Source: Gordionus sp. m RMFG-2023
Lineage: Eukaryota; Nematomorpha; Gordioida; Chordodea; Parachordodidae
DNA: 64,000 bases
Assembly (NCBI RefSeq): GCF_954871325.1
Contig: NC_088776.1
Coordinates: forward strand, 46,642,569-46,706,568
Direction: 5' to 3'
A program made the position numbers and the translations under genes. Of this stretch, positions 1-48,900 are shown one piece after another. Each line of letters begins with the position of its first letter. Position 1 is the first letter of the stretch. The notes under the pieces were generated by a model that was given only the letters and a program-made list of their open reading frames with translations, was not told where the DNA came from and searched no databases.

Positions 1-1522
1 ATTGATCAAAAACTATTCTTGGTAACATTTTCACCACAAGACTTTTTGGGTATTTTCTGATTTCAGATAAAAGTATTATTTCAAATTTTATTAAAATTAC
101 TGTTTCCCTCGTGATTAAGCTTAATTCGGAGTTTTAGCACATGTATAGGAATCTCTGGTAAAATGTATGTTTACTTGCTAACTCCAAGCTATATACGACA
201 ATAATTGGTAACTAAAAGAGAATTAAATTGCAAAATATCCAACATTTTATTTTTCTATACATTAATTAAATAAATGAAAGATTATTGATGAGAACAATTC
301 CAGTATAAACATAGGGCGACAGCTGGCCAGAATAGCATATTACTCATCAAAAAATGGCCTATATAGATAATTAATTACATCGTAATAATATAATGTATAA
401 TTATAATAATCTATCCTTTTCATAGAAATTAAATTCAAAACTCGATAGGAATCTGACCAAACATTTTCATGTTGGCAAATAGGTAGATGAATTATTTTTG
501 ATGATATATAGGTCAGTGACAGCAATGTCTAGCCATTTCAATTTCAGATCTTCAATAAGTAATTTTTAAAAACTAGCAAATAAATAATACACGTTAAAAA
601 AATTAAAGCACGAAAATGAAAAAATTAATAATCAATTATTTGATAAATAACAATATTTAATCAACTGGGGAACTGCTATAATTATTAACTCATATAACAG
701 AGGATATTAGGGCTAGAAGAGCTAGAAATAGCAAGTTTTAGCAAATCTGGATTTGCATCAAAATAGGTAGATCTAATGATAACTACTTAATTTTAAAATA
801 AGATTTTATAAAAAATACTTCTTATAAATTGAAAATATTATCTAAATGAATTTCTGTACATGTAATGGAACAGATACAAAACGTATCAACGAAGATTACA
901 TTAAATGGGTTATTTCTTCATAGATAAAAAATGTCATTCGAAATAATATTATAAACAAATTAGTTCAAATTGATGGTGTTCTTATTATTTAAGATAAATT
1001 TTGAACGGGAATATATTTATTTTTTGACAAATGCTTTATTTTTACGTTCATTCAAATAAATTATCTTAATATATTTTATTAATAAAAAGAGGCAGCATAT
1101 GCATGCCGAAGAATGCTTTGCTTATGATATTAATTGAAATGAAGTTCATATGTGGATTAATGTCGGAAAGGCACTGGTAAGTCAATATCATACGATATCC
1201 CCTAAGTAGATGAGAATACAATTAAAGTAAAAAGATTTGTCTGATATATGTTTGCTATTATTGCGAACTTTACGTCTAGTATCAGGGCAAAAAATGACAT
1301 GTTTTTCCAGGATTTAAATATCTCTCTCGTTTAAGTATATTAACATCTTGACCAGTAAAATATTTTGTCCAACAAAATTTGTTATGTTGACTATATTAAA
1401 TAATAGTGTTGTTTACTAAATAATATTTTTTAAAAATTTATTTAAAACCGGGTAATGTTTAGCCAATATGACATATGTTCATCACTACATCCATTTATTT
1501 TGCCCCGCTAAATTTTTAAATT
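1..1522. other. Intergenic DNA upstream of MCM3
   Basis: AT-rich sequence with no supportable gene. One short stretch near 1150-1178 ends in a good-looking donor (GTAAGT), but nothing in its translation is recognisable, so I do not call an exon. The last 80 bases hold the MCM3 promoter and 5' UTR. Confidence 0.5.
1463..1467 (+). promoter_or_regulatory. CCAAT motif upstream of MCM3 start
   Basis: A CCAAT pentamer lies 56 bases before the MCM3 ATG. CCAAT boxes near the start are common in promoters of S-phase genes. In such AT-rich DNA the motif could be chance; no clear E2F site was found beside it. Confidence 0.25.
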
Positions 1523-22404
<20,882 letters not shown>

Positions 22405-22473
22405 TTATAATTATGTTATGTAACCATTATACACTATTATAGAAATGTGATATATAAATTATAGATTTAATTA

Positions 22474-22479
22474 AATAAA
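22474..22479 (+). terminator. Likely MCM3 poly(A) signal
   Basis: AATAAA 70 bases after the MCM3 stop. The motif is frequent by chance in AT-rich DNA, but its position is suitable. Confidence 0.5.
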
Positions 22480-22603
22480 AAAATATTGTCTATCAGATAA
22501 TATATAGGAAATCATATATTTAGAATCATTAAATATATATTCAAGATACAGTAGAAATATAAATTAAATAAATATCAAAACCTCGTAGAATCTACCTTTA
22601 TAC

Positions 22604-24022
22604 TAGGGTTGGCAAATAAAAATCAATTTGATTTAAATCACCCCGAATTTTTTTAAAAGACGGTGATTTGACAATATTCTTAATAAAATTTTATTTACTA
22701 AATTTGATCAAAATACTTAATATAAGAAAGTCAAAGACAGATTATTTTAGAATTAAATAATTTTTATATGAAAATATTAAATTGTACTAGTAATCACTAT
22801 TTATCATTGTTTTAATTTTTGATATTATTAATTGAATAATATTCTAAAAAAAATAATTAGTTTGCTAAATTCAAGGCTATGAACCCTACTTCTAAAAAAG
22901 GGGTTCTTAAAATAGAAAATATTCTACTGAAGCTATTTTACTATGAATTAGATTCATCAAATTATTTCATCGGAATACATAATTTTATTAAACGGGTTGT
23001 GGCGTGTAATTTTACCATGATTTATAGATAAGATATTAGCTGAAAATAGCCACTACAGTTTCATTGTTTGTTAAATTTGTAATATATTGTGGGTTAGATG
23101 ATATAAGAAATGTCGGTGAAAGTATTATAATAATGTTGATTTTCAAGATGGTGGGTTATAAAAGCTTCCATATAATAATTGAATAATAAACTAATCTAAT
23201 TTAGACATAATCTTTTTTTTAAATTTTGTCAAATAACTAAACATTTTAAAAATAATTAAATTGCTTATGATTTGTGTAATATTTTGTTATAAATAATTGA
23301 TTTATCTTCAGGAAAAAGGTTAATTAAATCATATTTAACAGATTATAACTGAAGAACTAGTTTCTAACAGAAAAGAAAGGAGAGGGAGAGTTTTAAATTT
23401 TTTAGGACATACTAAACAATTGCCACAAAATTAAATCAAAATTATTTCAAATTAACGAATATATTTTAATTAAATCATATTTAACATAATATAACTGAAG
23501 AACTAGTTTCTAACAGAAAAGAAAGGAGAGGAAGAGTTTTAAAATTTTTAGGACATACTAAACAATTGCCACAAAATTAAATCAAAATTATTTCAAATTA
23601 ACGAATATATTAAATTTGACCAATGTATCAGTACACCCAATTGTGAAATAACAGAGCCAAAATTGAAAATAATTAAACCACCATTATTTTATTAGTCTAT
23701 AAAATAAAATTTAACAGTTTTATTTAAGGATATTCAGATTAGTATTCGTTAAAGAAAATGAATGTCTTTCAGACTAACTGATATCGAATAGTTAAAATTT
23801 TTTAAACAGTTTGCATATATCGAATTTTTGATTGAAAATCGGATTTTCATTTGGCGACTTATCATTATTTTTTCAATTACTAGATCTCCTGAAGCATTAA
23901 ATTTTTACAGGTAAAAAATTATGATGTATGATATTTTTCTTCTAAGTCTACTTCTTTAATTAAAATATTAATATTTGGTTTATATTTTTTATTTTTTCAA
24001 ATCGATGATTTTGTCAACCCTA
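22604..24022. mobile_element. hAT-like element between MCM3 and CLPB
   Basis: A 1419-bp element with ends TAGGGTTGGCAAATAAAAAT and, inverted, TAGGGTTGACAAAATCATCG. It is flanked by identical 8-mers ctttatac (22596-22603 and 24023-24030). No transposase is readable. It contains a 146-bp tandem duplication. It lies between two convergent genes, 200 bases past the MCM3 stop. Confidence 0.8.
23321..23612 (+). repeat. 146-bp tandem duplication inside the hAT-like element
   Basis: Two adjoining copies (23321-23466 and 23467-23612) differ at only a few positions; both contain GAAGAACTAGTTTCTAACAG. The duplication happened inside the element. Confidence 0.88.
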
Positions 24023-24030
24023 CTTTATAC

Positions 24031-25144
24031 ACGATATTTATCATTATAAATTCATTAACATAATATAATGGATGATGATATGATTGTAATTTATTTACTA
24101 TGATTTTGTTTTTTCTTCAAAAATTACAATTTTAACTTAAAAACCTTAACATAGAAATGCAATATTTAACCGAAAACCCTATTTATCAAAAGAAACAGCA
24201 AAGATTATTATAAAACCTATATCTTAACCCCTTTCATTATTATTAATTGGTGGGAAAATATTATTCGGGATTAAGGTTCGGCTCGAGTATATGGGCTAAG
24301 CTGTACATTGGTATCGGATGAAGCCTAAAAAAACAAACTCGTCGAATTTTATAAAAAGCTTCCACATTGAAATATTAATTTGCTTCTCGTATTTTGGATT
24401 CCCATTTTTGAACCATAAAATACAGTGATAACCAAATTGTAAAAATCAGCGCAGGGTAAACTTTTAAATAACTAGGATATGCCGAAAAAAATCGAAGCGC
24501 CTTGAAATGGGATCGTAATTTTGCATCTCAAAAAAAAGAGTACATTTTGAATTTACAATATATCTTTTTTTATGAATATTCGTTTTCATTCTTGGTTAAT
24601 AGTGTTTCAAAATTTGGCGTATTAGTTTTGTATTGCGTTTCAAACAAATAAAATCTTAGCGTTTCCAAATTGAGATCGAATTTTAGAATTCTTTAAAAAA
24701 AATCTATTTGCGTTTTTTAACCAAATGCTTAAATTTCATCAATTTGCAGGATACCATTTAAAATGCTTTGCGTTTCGACGCAGCAACTTTTTTTTCCTTA
24801 TATTTATAAATTTTTTTAAAAAATGACTGATTATTTAATTGAATTATATTTTATAATTAAAATTAATCGTAAATATTTTAAAATAGCACACTATGATCCA
24901 ATAATTTGTAAGCGAAATTGAATTACTGGTTTTCATGAATATGCCCATTATTTATGCCAAAAATTTTTTACGTGATAAGAAAAAAAAATGGTTGTGTCCC
25001 CAACAAGTTTATGAATATTTTGCAATAAAATAAAATCCTATTCTATAATGTTGCGTTTCCAAATGCGATAATATCGATTTCATGGTGTCAAAAATAATAT
25101 TTAATACTTAAATTAGGCCGATAATTTAAATTAATTTGTTTCTT
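24031..25144. other. Intergenic DNA between MCM3 and CLPB 3' ends
   Basis: AT-rich sequence with no coding region or repeat I can support. Several GCGTTTC words recur between 24630 and 25070, perhaps remains of an old element. Confidence 0.4.
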
Positions 25145-25150
25145 TTTATT
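25145..25150 (-). terminator. Possible CLPB poly(A) signal
   Basis: AATAAA on the minus strand, 22 bases past the CLPB stop. This is close for a poly(A) signal, so a later one may be used. Confidence 0.4.
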
Positions 25151-25172
25151 TTTTAAAAAAGTGAGATGATGT

Positions 25173-40954
<15,782 letters not shown>

Positions 40955-41384
40955 TATTTAAAAAATATTTGAAAATCAGAGTGTCCTTTTAAATTAAAAT
41001 AATGAATAGACACCTGTCTAAAATTATGCAATTCCAATGACATATTATATGTTATAATGTAATTCAAAGAAATTATATACATTATCCTATAATGATATAC
41101 AGGAAAGCTTAGGATTACTATTTAGATATGTAAAATTTGGATAATAATTTATTTTTCAATTTTATATGAGATACTCATTACGACCTAACGTAATATTCAT
41201 AATTAATTTGTATCTAAATGATCATATTCTATACTTTATTTTAATATAGCTTATTGAATAAAAAATCTGAACCTCAAAATTAATATATCAAATAAATATT
41301 GTATACTTGAAAAAAGAAACCATAAAATTTGAATCTTTCAAAATAAATACTTAGGGAACAAATATTTTACTAAATAGATTATTA
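40955..41384. promoter_or_regulatory. CLPB side of a head-to-head promoter
   Basis: CLPB (minus) and PIGO (plus) start codons face away from each other. This 430-base stretch plus 45846-45977 is all the non-transposon DNA between them. No clear motif is seen; the promoter role is inferred from position. Confidence 0.45.
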
Positions 41385-42330
41385 TAGTGCTGAAAGAAGA
41401 AACGCGTTACTGTTACTCGTTACCTTTTTAAAAAAGTAACGCACGTTACTGACTATTCAAAAAAACGAGACAAATTAAATATTATAAAATAATTAAAAAT
41501 TATACAAATAATTAAATATTATACAATACAAATAATTAAATTTTATACAATACAAATAATTAAATATTATACAATACAAATAATCAAATATTATACAAAA
41601 TAATATTTATTTTTTCCTACAATATATAATATAAATAATACTGTACAAAAAGAATTAATAATAAGATAAAATCTATTTATAAAAAACATTTTCATTTATA
41701 TTGTTAAAATTGTGTTCATATCCACATTATTATTTGAGAATCATTTTATATAGGTTATAATTTTATTTTATTTTCTTATAATAATTTAAATTTTCATTAT
41801 AATAGATTACATTTTTATTTTCTCAAAAAAAAGATGAATTACATTTTTTTTGTGCTCCCTTTTTTTAACAAAAACAATCTTTATATATATCTTTCTTTAA
41901 ACAATACAAATTGATATATCAAAAAAAAACATGTTAAGTGAATAAACAAATGTCACATTAAAATGATATATATTAAAAAAAGAAGTTAATATAAAATTTT
42001 GACCCGAAAGGTATAATCTCTATTATTTAACAATGATGTTAAAATTTCAACCGAAAAGTATAATCACTATTATTTTACATTCCACCCTCCAAAGAAATTC
42101 GGCTTGAAAGGTATAATCTCTATTATATAACAATGATTTTAATATAAAATTTTAACCGAAAGGTATAATCAATATTATTTTACATATATAATAATAATAT
42201 AAATAAAATTATACAAAAATAATATATTACATATATGATAACATCTTTTTGTAACAATTTTTTATTTATTTTTAGCAACAATTGATTTTCAAAATTTTGA
42301 CCAGACAAACAAGAGCGCTAAGTACTCAAC

Positions 42331-42834
42331 CAGCGTCTACGTGACAGGATTTTCACTGGATGCAAACCCCCTTTAAAAATCTTTACCTACCCCCCTAAAA
42401 ATTCGCGCCACCTTCGGCTGCGGTGTCTTTCTATTATTATTTTCACCTTTTTAATTTATTGAAACTCTTTTCAGATAATTTATAAAGGATAACTTATATT
42501 AATCTATCTCTACTACCAACTATCGATATTTTGTCAATATAAAAAATTTATTTTTTAGATAGCATTATGAGCTTAAGAATAGCAGAAAGTTTTATTTGGA
42601 AAACAATGTGCAAGATTGTTTGCAATATATAGATTTGGTCGATGAATTGTATTATAATAATTCTATAATAAAGTATTAATTTTTACACCAATATATTTTG
42701 TCCTATTTCATCACAAAATTTAATAGATAACCCCCCAAAAAATTTATCCTACCCCCATTAGAGCAGCCTACCATCTACCCACCTTAAAAATAGGATGCAA
42801 ACTGTTCCTACCCCTCCCGCTCATGTAGACGCTG
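42331..42834. mobile_element. 504-bp hAT-like MITE nested in the 4.45-kb element
   Basis: Ends CAGCGTCTACGTGACAGG and, inverted, CAGCGTCTACATGAGCGG. Flanking 8-mers tactcaac are identical (42323-42330, 42835-42842). The middle (about 42560-42679) has an acceptor-like GATAG followed by 38 open codons, starting HYELKNSRKFYLENN and ending YYNNSIIKY and a stop. That reading is unidentified and may be captured host sequence. Confidence 0.8.
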
Positions 42835-43995
42835 TACTCAACACAGCTTTCGCCATGCATAACACATCTTCAATTGGCGCAGAGGATGGAAGAGTTGTAT
42901 CATATTTAATAAATTATATTTTTGATTCAGAGAATTTATTTTAAATATTTAAAGAATTATTATCTTGAAAAAAGCTTAATAGATCATCTTCAAAAGAATC
43001 TCGATTCATTTCTGATAAAACACAGAAGGCAGAGAATATTAATGATAAAATTTATTATGAAAAAATAATATTTGAAAGACTTTATTTTTCTAAAATAATT
43101 TTTATATCTATATCTTCTTTACAATTTTATATATATATATATTATTTTTTTTATAAATATTAACATATATACAAAAGAAGGATTTTATAAAATTAAGATT
43201 TATTTTAAGGTCAATTTAAGAAAAGAACAATTTAAAAGGCTTGATTTAAAGTTTTTACATATAGAAAAATAAAAGTAAGGTTACATTATTTACATATTTA
43301 ACATTTCCCTCTTTTTTAAGTGACTTCATTCCTCAGTTTCTCATCTTCACCACTAGTCATTTGTTTCTCTATTGCTCCATTACTCATTTTTTAGTACGAC
43401 TTCAGTTTGTTTGATCATTGAATTATCGTTACGGTTTGAGTTTGTTTGTACATTGAATCATCGTTTGTTAATTTTCTGTTTGTATTTGCTCATCCCATTT
43501 CCATTTCGCTTTTAAATTTTTATATTTTTTATCAAAAATTTTATTTACTTATAACAATAATTTTTTTTTCTAGGTCGTAAGCCATAATTCCGTTTTTGAA
43601 CTTGTGAACTTTGACCTTGGGATTCTTGAACTTGTTCTTCACTTTAATAACTATCACTCCTTTCCCCTCAACTAAAAATCTTTGTACTTTGTTGTAGAAT
43701 TTTCATTTGATATTATGTTCATTGTTTAGCCTCAGTCATATCTTTTTCATTGGTTTGTTCATATCACTAGCATGTTATCCTGATCGTCTAATCATTCGCT
43801 TGATCATCATTATCCCATTAGCTTGTTCATCTCGTTATTTATTATCACTTATATTTAGTATTTATCTCAAATAAAATAATTTTGGAATAATTGAAATGAT
43901 AATGGAATAAATAATTTATCAGAATCATTCATAGAAAAAGAATAATAATCATATTAATAAAGAATCATAGAATATTTGAATTGTAGCGTTTTATA

Positions 43996-44376
43996 CAGAG
44001 TTGTACATTTGCTCAAAATAGATCGTAAAATTTGAAGATCTTTTATTTTTTAAAAATTTTGTGTAACGATCTTCAAAGATCTTCATGATATTTATTTTTT
44101 TACCCCTTTATTAAAAGCCCAGATGTTTTTCAATTTTATTAATATAATATTTCTTTTATGTTTTATACCTCTCCTCCTGCCTTGAAAATTGAAAAACATC
44201 TGGGCTTTTAATAAAGGGGTAAAAAAATAAATATCATGAAGATCTTTGAAGATCGTTACACAAAATTTTTAAAAAATAAAAGATCTTCAAATTTTACGAT
44301 CTTCAAAGATCTTGCTCAAATTTTTGAGCTAGATCTCGCTCAAAAATCTTCAAAGAAGAACTTTTGTACAACTCTG
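43996..44376. mobile_element. 381-bp hairpin MITE nested in the 4.45-kb element
   Basis: Starts CAGAGTTGTAC and ends GTACAACTCTG. Arms of about 145 bases are almost perfect inverted copies around a loop of about 45 bases. Flanking 8-mers gttttata are identical (43988-43995, 44377-44384), a hAT-type target duplication. The outer part of the right arm has extra GATCTTCAAAG-related text. No coding capacity. Confidence 0.88.
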
Positions 44377-45399
44377 GTTTTATATAATAATTTCTTATTT
44401 ATTATAAATTTCAATTATTTTTATTTTTAAATTTAACTCCCTTATTTTTCAATTTAAACAATTTCTTCATATCATAATTTATCTTCAAATTGTCCTTTAT
44501 AAAAAAAAAATTTTTTCGCCTTCCATTTTTAACAAATGATCTCCATATCACATTTTTAAAAACTTTTTTAACATTTAGTTATTTAACTTTTACCTTGCCT
44601 ATCTTTATAATATTTATAATACGTTTCTTTATTTTCAAAGTTTTTTTAAATTTTTTATTAATTATAAAATTTTTTATTTTATTATTTTCTTTAATGTTTA
44701 TTTCATTATTATCTTTAATCACAATTATTTCTTTAAAAATTATCATATAATTCATCTCTTTTAATTTATAAGAATCTATTTCGTTTTTAACATTTGGTAT
44801 TAATTTACATGATTTAATTTAATTCAAGTTTTTATTATTATGAGATTTATAATTATAATGTTCATGCCTTTTTTTGTAATGTGTTTCTTTATAATATTTA
44901 TTATCTAATTTTCTATTTTCATAATAATTTTTGTTATTAAATTTATTATATTGATTAGTGTTATAATTTGTCTTTGCATCATATTAATTATTATTATGAT
45001 TATTTTTATAATTTTGAATTTATAATTTTTATTAGAGGTATGATAATAAAATTTAAACAGGTGATTAATCATATTGAACTCTGCTAATTAAAAAATTAAA
45101 TTTTTTAGTTTTCAATTAATTAATGATTATATTTATTTAATTAGGGTTATAAAATAATTAAATAATAATAGTCAATTAAGCTTCAACTGTTAATGATGCT
45201 AAATTAATATTTAGTGAGTGATATTGATATTTTATTTTTAACACAAAATTTGATTGCAAGCTGACATTGTGAAAATATAATTTATATGTATTAATTATAA
45301 TATTTAATAGTATTCATTTAATAAATATTTAGATAGTCTTATTAATTTTTAAATAATAAAATTAAATCTATATTTTACTTAATAGAATTATAAAAGAAA

Positions 45400-45541
45400 T
45401 CTTTCAGGGGGCAATCAAAAAATTTATTTTTAATTCAAGGGCTTAAGATTCCATTAAAAAATTTTTTTTTTGCTTCAAGTGGATATTCAAATTTCCCAGG
45501 GGACTCGAGCCCCTGCGCCCCCCCTAGCGAAGCCACTACTG
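45400..45541. mobile_element. Solo terminus of another hAT-type element
   Basis: The inverted end reads CAGTAGTGGCTTCGCTAGGG, followed by GC-rich text unlike its surroundings. It resembles the end at 34990. The partner end was not found, so only the terminus is called. Confidence 0.45.
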
Positions 45542-45977
45542 ATAGTATATATTCAACTGTATATATGTGTTTGAATCAATGATATATATATATATCATTG
45601 GGTTGATATGAATTAAAAAACTGGGCTTAAATTATTTATATTAAAAAATTAATAAAAGTAATTTTATAGTTCAATAAAATATGTTCTTCTATTTAATATT
45701 TTTTAAGAAAAAATTTAAAGTAACGAGTAACGTTTTGAGTTACCGTTACTCAAATAAAAGAAACTCGTTACCGTTACTCGTTATCTCTAGAAGAAGGTAA
45801 CAAATAGTGTTACTTTTGACGTTACTTTACAGCACTAGATAATTATAATTTATATATTATTATTTGTCTTTGGGGGCCATATCAACAGCCTTTTTATATA
45901 ATTTGCCCTTTAATGAAAATAAGTGGCTGACTTAAACCCTGAAGCAGAATCCTACAGCAATCCTAAAATCATATGTA

Positions 45978-48900
45978 ATGAAAATTTTTCAAAAACTCAC
46001 GCTATCAATTTTATTGTCAAGTAATATTGAATTTTTAATTAATACACATGCTCATTTAGGTATTTTATCCATCGTAATTTTTCTAAAAGGCTTTATACAA
46101 ATTAAACAATCATCCTATTATAAAAACATAGCTCATAAAAGTGATATAGAAAACAAAATATTAGATAACTCTTCATTTAATAAATGTATAATAATCATTA
46201 TTGACGCCTTACGCTATGATTTTTTTCACAATCAAAATAGAAGTCAAGATTATTTTCATAATAAATTTTTATATATGAATAAATTATATAATGATGAAAC
46301 AAAATTAAAACAAAATCTTTTCTTTAAACTGATTGCTGATCCACCAACAACAACTGGGCAAAGATTAAAAGCTTTAACGATTGGTTCAATACCTACATTT
46401 TTTGAGATAAAGGACTCATTTGATAGCAAAGTTATAAGCGAAGATAATATTATATATCAACTTGCTAAACAAGGCAAAAAAGTTATTTTTTTAGGAGATG
46501 ACACTTGGATATCACTGTACTCTTCAGATATATTTTATAAAATTTATCCATTTCCATCATTTATTGTCAAAGATCTACACACTGTTGATAATGGGATTTT
46601 AGATAATATATTTACAATTATAAAATCAAATGATTGGGATATAATTATTGGACATTTTTTAGGTGTAGACCATTGTGGTCATTGGTTAGGAGTTAATCAT
46701 ATAAAAATGGCTGAAAAGCTTATACAAATGGATGAATTTATAAGGTTTTTCTTAACTTTATTAAAAATAAATGATTAATTAAAAATTTTTCAGCTTTATT
46801 GAATAATCTTCAAATGTAATATATACAAAAAAAATACTTATACTAGCTTTTTTGAATATTTTTAAATATGATAGATAAGCCAATATGTAGATATTTAATA
46901 ATTCATTGTGAGGGTTAAAAAACATTATGGAATTTAATTCATGATATTTAAAAATTTCATTATTTGCTAAGGGATTTAATTCAACTTATGGATAACCAAA
47001 CATTAATTATAGTCCTAGGAGATCATGGAAGCACAAATAATGGTGACCATGGTGGCGAAAGCAAACTGGAAATAGAATCATTTCTTTTTGCTCATTCCAA
47101 ACAACCAAATTTTGCAGAACAATCGAGACAGGTAATTATGACTGTTTAAAATATGATGTAAAATAAATAATATTAATTAATATGATTATAGCCTTTAAAT
47201 TATATTGCGACATTTTTGATAAATTTATCATAATTAATAGATATACTTAATCAATTTCAGATTAAATTTGCATAATTATTTGTATTTTTTAGAATATCAG
47301 TTATCAATATTGTTAAATTGACCAATCCAACATCAAAATGTTAAAAAAAATTATTTATGAATACCTATATTGAATTGTAGATATTTTTGCTCGCTATTAT
47401 CAATAATTAGATAATATTAAACTTGATATTAGCAAAATTAGATTGACCTCAAAAATGGCATTGGCACAGATTAGAGGTCTTCATTGGATGGGGTTTTGGC
47501 CCGTTCGCCCATCTAAGTGGGAGGGCAGGTGGACGGGCAAAAAATTTATTAAGAACGGGCTGGCAGGCGGGTTAAATAATTTTAAACTATGGGTGGGTGG
47601 GTTGAAAAATTTAAACAATGGGTATGGGTTAAAAATTTAAATCATTTAAGTAAATATATAAAAAATTGTTCCTATGAACTTTTTGGGATATTAAAAATTA
47701 AAATGTCCTATTTTGGTATAAAAACTTTTTTGTATATTTAAAACTACTTTGGTGGAAACGAGAAGAAAGAGACAAGAAAAATATTTGTAATTCCTGCAAC
47801 TAGTGCTTCTTCTGAACGAAGATTTAGCATTTCTGGATTTTTAGAGCAAAGTAGAACGTGTTTGAATCCAGAAAATGTCGATTCATTATTACTTTTTATT
47901 ATTTTTATATTTATATTATTTTCATTAATATTTTATTTGATAAAATAAATTATTCATAATTTTAATTGAATATTTTTTTATGCTATAAATATAGTAATTG
48001 CCTAAAAACATTTTGTAGAGTTGTAATGCTGAAATTTTTTATTAGATGCTTAAAAAATTGAAAGAATGGCCATAATTAAATTTTATTACAGAATTGGATT
48101 AAAATTTTTTTATAAATAATGGGTGGGCGGATAAAAATTTTTTAGACTAATGAGCGGGCGGGTAAGCAATTTTAAACTAATAGTCGGGCGGGTATATTTT
48201 TTTGAAAATTATGGGCGGGCGGGTTAATTTTTTTATAATAATGGGTTAGCGGGCTTATGGTCCAAAAACCCGCCCAATGCCGACATCTACCACAGATCTC
48301 TAATATTAAGTTGCATCTCATATTAAATTATACTGGGTTAAAGCAATTATTGAATTCAATTTATTTTCCTGATAAAAATTTGTTTAATTATTCATTAGGC
48401 TTCCAATCCAGACGTAATGTTCCAAATCGATTTAGTTCCTACATTGGCTCATTTACTTCGTTTTCCTATCCCATATTCCAGCTTTGGCAAGACTATAACT
48501 CAATTTTTCGGAAATTTTCCCGATAAATTTACGCGTAATATGCGATTAGCAGCTATGTTTGAAACCAATATCAAACAGGTTATTACACTCTTATACAATA
48601 ATTACATTACCTTTAAATTGATAAAGCGTGAAGCATAAACGAAAAACCGGAAATCAAAAATAGTTATAATGATGGTGAAACATTTTGTTTTATTTTTTTT
48701 GAAAGTTCGTAAACGATTCATTTTGATGAATTTATTTTCATTTTTTTGGAACAGCTAACGAGAAAATTTTTTTTTTTCAATGAAAACTTATTTAACACAG
48801 GTTCAAAATATTTGGGATTTTCATCAATTAGAATCGCGACTTATACCATCGGAGAGAATTGCCATTAAAAAAACTTATTCTTATTTATTACACCTTATGG

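Larger units (their letters stand above)
41385..45837. mobile_element. 4.45-kb hAT-like element between CLPB and PIGO
   Basis: Starts TAGTGCTGAAAGAAGAAACG and ends, inverted, TAGTGCTGTAAAGTAACGTC. Both subterminal regions hold many GTAACG / CGTTAC words. Flanks gattatta (41377-41384) and gataatta (45838-45845) match at 7 of 8. No transposase is readable; the interior has repeated CCGAAAGGTATAATC words (about 42000-42180) and very AT-rich sequence. Two smaller elements are nested inside. Confidence 0.75.

Noticed and set aside
1150-1178. Possible small exon with a GTAAGT donor upstream of MCM3
   Set aside because: The translation (about 10 residues) matches nothing I know, and MCM3 already has a full N-terminus at 1523.
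43580-43700. Minus-strand Gln/Arg-rich text with RNYGLRPRKK
   Set aside because: Recalls a basic motif found in some mobile-element proteins, but no neighbouring domain supports a family assignment.
44490-44750. Open frame coding for a Phe/Ile-rich hydrophobic peptide
   Set aside because: Low-complexity AT-rich DNA inside the 4.45-kb element; long open frames of T-rich codons are expected by chance.
44826-45000. Minus-strand Asn/Lys/Tyr-rich open frame
   Set aside because: Simple-sequence composition without recognisable motifs; not enough to call a gene.
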